Assembly: GCA_020650975.1 (NCBI GenBank)
Contig: JAIPMN010002082.1
Location: forward strand, 1 to 61,561
Direction: 5' to 3'
From: Apostichopus californicus
Taxonomy: Eukaryota > Echinodermata > Holothuroidea > Aspidochirotida > Stichopodidae
Length of the DNA stretch: 61,561 nt
Position 1 is the first letter of the stretch. Each line of letters begins with the position of its first letter. Made by a program: the position numbers and the translations under genes. Of this stretch, positions 52,860 through 61,561 are shown piece by piece. The notes beneath the pieces are model-generated. The model was not told the DNA's origin. It ran no database searches and worked only from the letters and a program-made list of their open reading frames with translations.

Positions 52860-55800
52860 CTGAAATGTAAGACAAAAAGAGAAATAATTGAATGTAAAGA
52901 AGAAAAGAAGAGCTACCTGCAATGCATACAGTATATCATTAAAAGAGGCAACAGTTGCATAAATTAATTTATATAGACAGTATACTAAATATAATGCAAA
53001 ACCTTCAAACATGTCATCTGCTACATTGTTCTACATAACTTGGTTGGAATATACAACTTCAATTTTAAGTATTTTAATGAAGGTATCGTTCAGTAAAAGT
53101 GTGCACATCATTTCATCCTCCAAATTAATTTTGATTTTTTTTTTTTTTTTCTATGTAAGCATAAGTAGCAATGACTTCATTGACTATAGAAATAGATATA
53201 AATCAATCATACTAATTACATTCACCGCTGAACGTGAGACTGTTAAGGCCATTAATTATTCTTTCAAAAGGGCTTGACCGGAGGGCTCTGGACGTAGAGG
53301 GTGCACAGTGTTAAAGGTAATACCAGTCCGTTCTAGGTCTGGTACAACAAGAGTGCTAAGGTTTTGGGGAGACAGGTAAGTGAGGAGCGAAGTCAATATG
53401 CCGTTTGCAGTTATTTTTGTTACAATGCCTCATGGTGTTTCATGATATTTCCAGAAGTTCAAACTACTTCCTCTTTCTGAATTGTTTCATTCAGGTTGAA
53501 ATACAATGAAAAGATAAGGAAGTAAAAAGGAGTTTAATTCCATTTAATTCTTATAAAAGATACATTGAAAAAACTATGAAACTTGTCACAATTTCACGTA
53601 CGACATTCCCTGTTGTGACTACAAATACAGGTAAGTTTCATATAAATCTCGCCTGAAACTTTAAACAGTTAACCAAATTGAAAAAGCTAGTTCTTCTCCC
53701 AATTAAACATGTGTAATGTTCCATGTCCATTAACTATACTATCAGTTAATAATGTACAATACTACTGTATGTAAAGGAAAATTATTAGTCTCATATGTTG
53801 TTTACATCAAATTCTATCAGAGATTTATTTGTCAGCTTTTCAAGATGGATATAGACCCATGGAGGCCACAGTATATATATGTATGGCAGGGTATACCCAT
53901 GCTGTTTATTTAATGAAAAACCCCATGTACAGGAGCTATAACAGCAATAATGTCAGAAAATGAACTCATGTCCCCTACATGACTGTTCACATCCTGCGAA
54001 GTTAAAAATAAGAGAACACCCCAGCTCTGAGAGGCTAATCTGAAAATTGCTTCATATTTCATTCCCAAGGGATATGCCAGCAAACTTTCTCTGATGAATT
54101 AAGGAGATACTATAAAGCACACTGCTACAAGGTATGAAATTCATAAACATCTTGTCAAACTGGAAATCCTACCGTCATTGCTGAAAGGAAATTGTAGAAT
54201 GTTCATGATGAGGGGAGGCCTGGTTACAGGGTATTTTACAGGTCAGACAGTATATATACAGAAGAGCCAATTGCAACCCAAATAGATGCTTCTGTCACGT
54301 ACCGTTAAAAACAAAAAGTGATCGAAATCTTTAAGCTCTTCAAATCTACAATGTTCACTTCCTCATCTATAATTCATAAGTCTTGGCTACTAATTTGCAA
54401 GTAAATTCAAACAAAAGTTTTACACCTTAAAAATTAATTATTTTACCACGGCCTACAGCACATATATACCTACAGATGATAACCCCTTTGTTACAGTATA
54501 TGTTCCCTCTTGAAATTAATCAGACAGAAATATGTAAATGAGCAACATTTCAACCCTTGTTTGATGAAGTGATATGTTCATTAAAGCTGCAGGTTCCATA
54601 TATTGGCTTGTAATTTTTGTATGACTCATGTGAACCAACCCATGTAATATTCACATATATAATTGGATACACCTCAATGCACATTATAACTCTGAGAGAT
54701 CTATGTGTATAAAACCATTTCCGTGAAGCAGCTCGATAATTGAGTGTCCCACAAATTTCCTCCTTTACTTTACAAACTTTTGAAGTTGATACATAATTTC
54801 ATTATTCCATGGGAAGAATTTTATGGACCGTAGACTACAAGAAAAAAAAAGATGATGTAATTTTCAGGTATGTAACTCTAATTTAATGTTTGACTATATT
54901 CAATATGGCCACACAGTAGCATCAGAATGTGGCAACCAAATTTTACACAAATTGCAATTGTGAAAACTAATACACCCATCACCATGCATACCTTTGCAAC
55001 CAGGATTAATGTCGATCTACGACAATGTTAGTTACGCATTTATCCCTTCCCAATCTCTACTAATGCAGAAACCCGAGTAATTTCTCCACATGAATGCATC
55101 TTTTTCTTTCTTGTCAATATATACTGTATACGGTCATAAATTTTGATTCAGATATTGCTTTAAATTGTGGATTACATGTCTTGGCAACACTTCACTATGG
55201 ATATATTGAGATTCATCTCACAGTTTGATTAGATTGAGAAAATATATTGGTGCAAAAATAGCGAAAGTAACAAAACTGAGATAGCACAGATGAAAGCTGA
55301 ATGTCAAAACCTTCATCTTGAATCTATCAAGTTTAATTCACATGCATAGTCTATCCTCTGCAGCTTTTTATTGAAAGATAAACCCTTTTCTCTCAACATG
55401 GCAGATTAATTTCATACTTATTCACGCTTAATATTGAAAAAGAAAGAACAAAAACCGTTTGCAACGTCACCATGATGCTGTATGTCGTTGGAGTAGGAAG
55501 CAATATTTCATAATTATATGTTTCTTATACAACTCAAGAATACATGATCAAAGTGGAACAAATTTTTTTTCAATTGAATGTCTTTGTTTTCACTACATGC
55601 AATAACCTATATTCCAAGCATCTGGTTCACTGATGACTACAGTATGCTCATCTTTATGTGGCTGAATCCCACAAATAATAACAGACTTTGATCTCAGCAA
55701 TATGAACAACAATGACTTTGAACTTTGGACAGAGGTAAACAATGCAAATCAATTCTTCTGCCCTTATTAGACAATACCACTGAAGTTGAGTGCAAGCGAT

Positions 55801-56994
55801 TCGAGATTGATTACGTTTGTAACATCAAAGTCGAAGACAAACAGTTCAGTGTGTTACGTGTTTCCTACACATACTGTATGCGGAAGATATGACGTTCATA
55901 TATGGTACAGCATGTAACATTACTGAGCAACTTCAAGAGAAGTTTTTAAACAGCCGTTTGCAGTTTGATCACAGCTGTTTTCCAACCATATATAACATGC
56001 TTGTTGTACATTACTCACTGTGATTATACGTGTGATCAAACTATAGGACACTGTAATAGTGTACTATACAACATTTTGTTAAAATAAGAAGATTATTGTA
56101 AAATTTGTGCAAATTTAAGAACACAAACCTGCAGAATCGTAGTGCATTTCTTAACTATAGTCCATGAGAAAGCATTTTTACTCTCTGTTACCAAGACATC
56201 AAGAAGATGGATAACACTGGGTACTTCAGTGCTGTAACTTAATTTAATATTTGTGCTTCATCGATATAAATTTCATAAATCAATATGTTACAAATATTAA
56301 CCCCGAATACCAGAAAGTCTCGGTTAATGATTACATGTTTTTAATAACAGAATGTTCCAGTAAAAGTAAAATGAAATGAGGATAACAAAATATGAAAACA
56401 AATTAAACCAGTCAAGAGGCCATGAGAAATGGTAAAAAAAAAAGACTAGAAAGATATCTATACACAGAGCCTGCATCACAGATGGCGAAGCATAATGAGA
56501 CTGGGTGTGTACTATAACATTTGGGAGCAATGGTGAACAAGATAATTATAAAATATTTATCTTTTTTCTTTTGCATACTAGTGTGACAGGTAGAAGATGT
56601 CAAATGCTTAAGTTAGCTTTGATTCAGAATTACACGAAACAGTTAGAAAACCATTCTGTCCGCCAATTTCCAAAGAGTTTTATTTGACTGCAAATCGTGT
56701 CCCTCAAATTTACATTAAAGTTTCCAGACATGCTTGATACATCCTTGAATTATTGATCGTTTTTATTTCATGCACAAGTTTCTAGCATCGATTTCACCGG
56801 CATTCTAATCCTATCACCGTAGAAATAATAATATTTAGGATAAGAAAATAACTATCCTTTACGAAAGGTACGTATACTAGATGATAAATTTGTGCACTTC
56901 TAAATACCTTACCAGGCCATAAACATCAAAGGAAGTGTAATTGCAATATATTTCAGTTCCTCCTCCAACCAACAACTAATGATCAAGTTTATAA

Positions 56995-57140
56995 TGAAAT
57001 TAATTAATACTGTTCCCCATAATTAAACCTGATTAGTCTACTGAACATAATGAAGCAGTGTATAGTGAAATTAGTTAATACTGTTCCCCATAATTAAACC
57101 TGATTATTCTACTGAACTGAATGAGGCATGTCACATAACG
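56995..57140. repeat. 73-bp tandem duplication
   Basis: Two copies, offset by about 73 bases, share gttccccataattaaacctg and ctactgaac. No function suggested. Confidence 0.8.
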
Positions 57141-57954
57141 CTTCCACTACTGCAATCAAGTGATATCTGGCTGAGTCATTATGTTTTTATTTCACGTTAT
57201 GAATTTATAATCTCTTCCTACTTTCCATAAAGACAAAAAAATACAATAAATAAATAATTTGCCTACCGCCAATGTAGCAACCTCTCTCAATCAAAGTTGA
57301 TTATATGAAGGATCATACGCTTTTGGACTGTCTAAACTAGTAAAGGACCTCACCCATGGAAAAAGTTGGTAGGTTATACATACAGTACTGTCAATTCAAC
57401 TGACCTCCATATTACATGCATGGGGGGGGGTCTAAAAGTTGGAACAAAATCAAATAGATCTGTCCTTTAAGTAGCCTACATTTCTAGTGATCATATTTGA
57501 TTTATAATATTGATACATTTATCTCCTGGAGTGATATTATGTGAAGAGAGGCAGGTTATGACTTTGTGGGGCCCAGGGATAGTATGGATGCAATATTTAG
57601 ATATAGGAATCTAAACAGCTAATAAATAGATATCGAGAGCTTATTTGCATAATACCTACAATTAAGCTTATGTTCACATGCAAAGATGAAAGAGAAATAA
57701 AACTAACACTTTCACTGTCTTTTTCTTATACAAAGTTTGCACTACTTTGGCACATACACTTTGAACTGACTGAGTTGTAAATTAGTTTTAAGTTGTTACA
57801 ATTTTTTCATCAATTTGATCTGCTCTCTCATCTAATTTTTACGCCACCGAAATATAAATGATAATATATCTTATAAATGATAATATATCTTATAAATGAT
57901 AATATATCTCAGAGAAGGATTATCATCCTCCAACATCAAATTCTGAAAGAATCA

Positions 57955-58050
57955 CATCTGCTGTCCCTTCAAATCTGCTGTCACTTTCAAATCTGCTGTC
58001 CCTTTAAACTCTGCTGTCCCTTTCAAATATGCTGTCCCTTTCAAATCTTC
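57955..58050. repeat. 18-bp minisatellite
   Basis: Five or six units of tgctgtccctttcaaatc with a few changes. The plus-strand frame through it gives a Cys-Cys-Pro-Phe-Gln-Ile pattern that is a by-product of the 18-base period. Just upstream, at 57857-57910, three copies of an 18-base unit aaatgataatatatctta occur. Confidence 0.88.
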
Positions 58051-58658
58051 AGACAAGCGTGTCCTCTAGAACGTTTCAGTAATTACAATTATTCATATAA
58101 ATCAACCTATGAGGTGTGTAAACTTTGAAAGCCAAGTCATAGTATCCTAACTTAGGTTTATAAAGACATGCTGAGTATGATGGGACTACCATGGTTGTAA
58201 GTTAATAGGCCTTGGGATGTGTCTCACAATTGATGTCTGCCCCGGCAGATTCCCCGGCAGAAACCGGCTTAGTTTGTCCAGGGAATTGCCATCCCGGCCG
58301 CTTCTGTATTAAACCTAGCTGCCGCTGCCACTGCTGTACAAGCAAATCTTTTATCATAATTGGACTCCTATGCATGGATAATAGGTTTAATTTTATCCTT
58401 GGTGACCAACTTGCATGTGAGATGTGTATATCATGTGTGAAAAACATCAAATTCATCCACTGAGGAGACAAAATACCCACCAGAGCATGACAGCCGAGTC
58501 CGCTGGAAAACTCATCCAAAAATGCGAGCGGAAAAAATGACACGATAGCTCAAAAAAAAGTGTAATGAAATTTAGAAGCAAAATCCAAAGAAAGGGGAGC
58601 TAGAGTATTAGATGCATTAAAGGTTGATAAGTAAAGAATGTGGAAATGCAATTATGTC

Positions 58659-59180
58659 TGCATCTGAAGGATCAACATTACAGAAAAGGTCTGCTATGAG
58701 AGCAGCAGCTATCAATAGTATCCATCTCAAACCCATTGTAAAGTATATTACAGTATGATATTACAGTGAAAACTTAACCTGACTTATTGACTTTATATGT
58801 AATCATGTCATGCATCTGAAGGATCAACATTACAGAAAAGGTCTGCTATGAGAGCAGCAGCTATCAATAGTATCCATCTAAAAGCCATTGTAAAGTTTAT
58901 TACAGTATGATATTACAGTGAAAACTTAACCTGACTTATTGACTTTATATGTAATCGTGTCTGCATCTGAAGGATCAACATTACAGAAAAGTTCCGCTAT
59001 GAGAGCAGCAGCTATCAATAGTATGAATCTAAAACCCATTGTAAAGTATATTACAGTATGATATTACAGTAAAAACTTAACCTGACTTATTGATTTGAGA
59101 GCAGGAGCTATCAATAGTATCCATCTTAAAGTTTAAACCCATTGTAAAGTATATTACAGTTTGATATGACAGTAAAAACT
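58659..59180. repeat. 151-bp satellite, three full units plus degenerate ones
   Basis: Units start at about 58660, 58811 and 58962 with gcatctgaaggatcaac and share gagagcagcagctatcaa and acttaacctgacttattg. A partial unit follows from about 59096, and a more diverged one continues to about 59370. The arrangement suggests expansion from the left, with older units on the right. Confidence 0.9.
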
Positions 59181-59510
59181 TAACCCGTGACAAAATTCAC
59201 CTAAAGGAGTTGGATTGACTTTATGTATGCAATCATCTCTACGACTGATGGGTCAACATCACAAACAAAGCTCTGAGAGCAGGAGCTATCCATAATATTA
59301 ATCTCAGATCCAATGTTAGGTAGCTCATCACACAGTTTGATGTTACCATGAAACTTAACGTTAACATAATTCATCACATGTAGTTGGATCAACTCCATGT
59401 ATGGAATGAGGTAATTCTGAAGTTACAAAATGGAATGTGTGCTGCTATCTACTATAAGATTTCTTTAATTAATACAGTTTATAAGGCTGATGACAAATTA
59501 TGAAACCATT

Positions 59511-59600
59511 GGATAGGATAGGATAGTATAGGATAGGATAGGATAGGATAGGATAGGATAGGATAGGATAGGATAGGATAGGATAGGATAGGATAGGATA
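59511..59600. repeat. (GGATA)n pentanucleotide repeat
   Basis: Eighteen units over 90 bases with a single altered unit (gtata) near the left edge, so it is probably length-polymorphic. Confidence 0.97.
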
Positions 59601-60234
59601 CAAACAGATGTCCAAAGGTATCTAAAGTAGGCTCAACAGTTGATATGACTCTATAAGATGATATTCATCGAACTGATGCATTGACAGCTTATATTACACA
59701 AGGAAGGCATTCTCAATCTAGTTATTCTACCATTACCTATTTATGTTTACTATTTAATATCATCATGACAAAAGTTTTCTTTTTTTTTTCAAAGTAGTTT
59801 TTATGGTGGTTTGGTATCTTCAAGTTATACTTCCAGACCCTGAGCAGTATTAAATTAGACAATTAAATGTTTCAGAGAGGAATAATATTTTTAGGGTGGT
59901 AGTAAAATGCTTGCTGAAGTCCGAACATGTATGAGTGACCATTGTTTGATTTAATTTGGAGCCGATACTGATGACCTTTGAACTGGTACATGCTGGATAA
60001 TTTGCACAGTTCAGAGGGTCTTCTTGACCAAAATTCAAAATACTAGCCATCATATCTCTTTGGTCAAACTAAGAATCTTCAAGAAAACAGAATTTTACCA
60101 GATTCCAACACTCCAAGAAAGAACTGAAAAATCAAATCTGAAACAATCTAATTGTACTGATTCAAATGGACACATCTTCAATCACGAATAACAAAACAAG
60201 ACAGAATTAGATATTCAGAATGAAGAAGTATTAT

Positions 60235-60387
60235 TCATGTTGACAAGTCAGACAACTCTTTGATTGCTTTGTTTTTCCTCATTTTTAGAATCCTTTTCTT
60301 TATTTCATCTCTCTCCCAAAGATCTCTCAGGTTGCCAAAGTGGTTCATTGCCCTATTTCTCTGACTTGCCCCGAGTGAATCCGCCAT
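60235..60387 (-). CDS. Candidate 50-codon small open frame or first-exon region
   Basis: ATG at 60385-60387 sits in a good initiation context (tctaATGGcg, A at -3, G at +4). The frame reads M-A-D-S-L-G-A-S-Q-R-N-R then a charged helix-like stretch (LWERDEIKKRILKMRKNK) to a TGA. The frame extends upstream to 60495, but that part looks less protein-like. The family is not recognised. A weak donor CAA|gtcaga after Gly-Ala is in the phase needed to join the LIM1 exon at 52859. That would make this the abLIM start exon, but the site is poor. It may also be chance. Confidence 0.25.
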   Translation of the reverse strand: MADSLGASQRNRAMNHFGNLRDLWERDEIKKRILKMRKNKAIKELSDLST

Positions 60388-61561
60388 TAGAATCTGGAGC
60401 AGGCAGACTATACACAGATACCGACAGGTGAAATCACGAGCAAACGTCCGTCCGTCGTGTATGAGCACGAAGAACAATCGGGGAATAGATGCCATATCTA
60501 GAGGAGATGGTTTTATTTATAATAATATCAAAGAATCACTGTCTGGTAAGTGGTTTTGTACATCCACGGATGTAGAGCAAAAAACTAGGTTGCTATGGTA
60601 TACAGCCTTACAAGTCTTCACAAGCTTGTAGAAAAACACTTTAATCAACAAGGAATGAGCTAGTGTGAAACAAAAACAAACAAAATTAAAGAAGTTACAG
60701 ACAATTTTACTGATGATTATTGACAAGCAATGCCAGATCCATTCACAAAATTTTATGCAAATTGAAATAATAGAACAGACATATAGTGAATCAACATTTA
60801 CAGGATCTTTTTGGTTTTAATACTATCATTGTTTAAAATATCCATCATCTAACACTGGCTTCCCTGATACAAAGTATGGGAATTAAACTATACATCAAGG
60901 ATGGCAAAGACTAACTATAAGGCCATTAAACAATGCAGCTATCCTATATTTAAACATGTGAATGTTATGCTGTTCGCATAGAGTGAAACGCAGTTTGAAG
61001 TAGCTGGCTGTGATGAAACTGATCAAGTTGCTAAGTACTACTGATGAGAAGATGCATTCTAGCTGTAGTGTAATGTCCCATACACATACATGTAAAAATT
61101 CTTGCCCTAAAAAGGGGTGATTAGCTGGTATTATTGCCATAGCAACTAATGTCAGCTGAAGAAGTTCTGTTCTCATTATTATACACAAGGTTCATGCTAG
61201 GTAGCCTAGGCTATACAGCAAGAACATTTACAGACTGTTAATGTTTCTTTTTACAATTTCACAAAGATTGGTTAATGCAACAAACTAATAATACTTTTGA
61301 TATAAAGCTCAAGTGAAATTTAAGTTGTTATAGAGATGTTCACTTTACCAACTGCTTTTAAAATGCAACCAATTACTCTTTATAACATGAACATATTTTA
61401 TGAAATGCCAAATAATCTCTAATTGTTTGATATTTTGCAGAAATATGTACCTAAATATCTATAGGGCAACACCCTTTGTATCACAGTTAATGAAATTTCC
61501 TTGAATAATAATTTGTAAGTTACTACATGTGCACACGCACGGCACACAGTGTTATTTTAAT

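Larger units (their letters stand above)
52860..61561. other. Sequence upstream of the first recognised abLIM exon
   Basis: Must contain intron and perhaps a first exon or promoter, but I could not identify a start exon ending in the needed phase with a good donor. It holds several tandem repeats (56995-57140, 57857-57910, 57955-58050, 58659-59300, 59511-59600), a GC-richer patch at 58220-58345 and a short open frame at 60235-60387. Confidence 0.5.

Noticed and set aside
56906-56925. Donor-like site CTG|gtaagg as the end of a first abLIM exon
   Set aside because: In the phase needed to join the LIM1 exon, a stop lies four codons upstream with no ATG between.
57877-58128. Plus-strand frame with Cys-Cys-Pro-Phe-Gln-Ile repeats
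   Set aside because: The repeat is the translation of an 18-base minisatellite with no start or splice support.

Overview
This is AT-rich nuclear DNA from an animal. It carries part of one large gene on the minus strand, an actin-binding LIM protein (abLIM / UNC-115 / limatin family). Very long introns, tiny exons with GT-AG borders, abundant microsatellites and minisatellites, and tRNA-derived SINEs all point to a metazoan. A marine invertebrate, possibly a deuterostome such as an echinoderm, is my guess. That placement is inference and has low confidence.

Nine constitutive coding exons were found by translating the minus strand and matching splice phase. From 5' to 3' of the gene, so from high to low coordinates, they are: 52749-52859 (LIM1 first half), 37993-38176 (rest of LIM1 plus first half of LIM2), 14261-14427 (rest of LIM2 plus linker), 13451-13577 (LIM3 first half), 12330-12423 (rest of LIM3 plus start of LIM4), 4992-5079 (LIM4), 2774-2808 (a 35-base microexon that closes LIM4), 2128-2175 (48-base linker exon) and 1391-1556 (proline-rich linker with the family's His-Phe-His-x-Pro motif). 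Every junction keeps frame. Together they give 1,020 coding bases, about 340 residues, with all 32 zinc ligands of four LIM domains. The start codon lies upstream of, or unrecognised in, 52860-61561. The dematin-like region and villin headpiece would lie beyond base 1.

The most interesting item is a tenth, previously unlisted-looking exon at 24628-24822, inside the 23.6 kb intron that splits LIM2. It has a strong acceptor, stays open for 65 codons and enters in the right phase. It encodes a second, diverged version of the C-terminal half of LIM2 followed by a basic proline-rich tail. Its exit phase matches the normal LIM2 second-half exon, so it could be a frame-preserving cassette.

Two exon-intron borders sit inside tandem repeats. 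The 3' end of the LIM3 exon, with its splice donor, is repeated downstream at 13359 and 13272. The acceptor of exon 1391-1556 is the end unit of a 68-base minisatellite whose other units each carry a similar acceptor.

The rest is intron or upstream DNA: two SINE families (8414-8690; 10034-10226, 11963-12213, 43167-43436, 46583-46721), larger satellites (3678-4262, 27331-27664, 58659-59180), a G-rich VNTR with an assembly gap (52256-52457), a perfect 42-base palindrome (35323-35364), and simple repeats. No rRNA, functional tRNA gene, CRISPR array or plus-strand gene could be supported.
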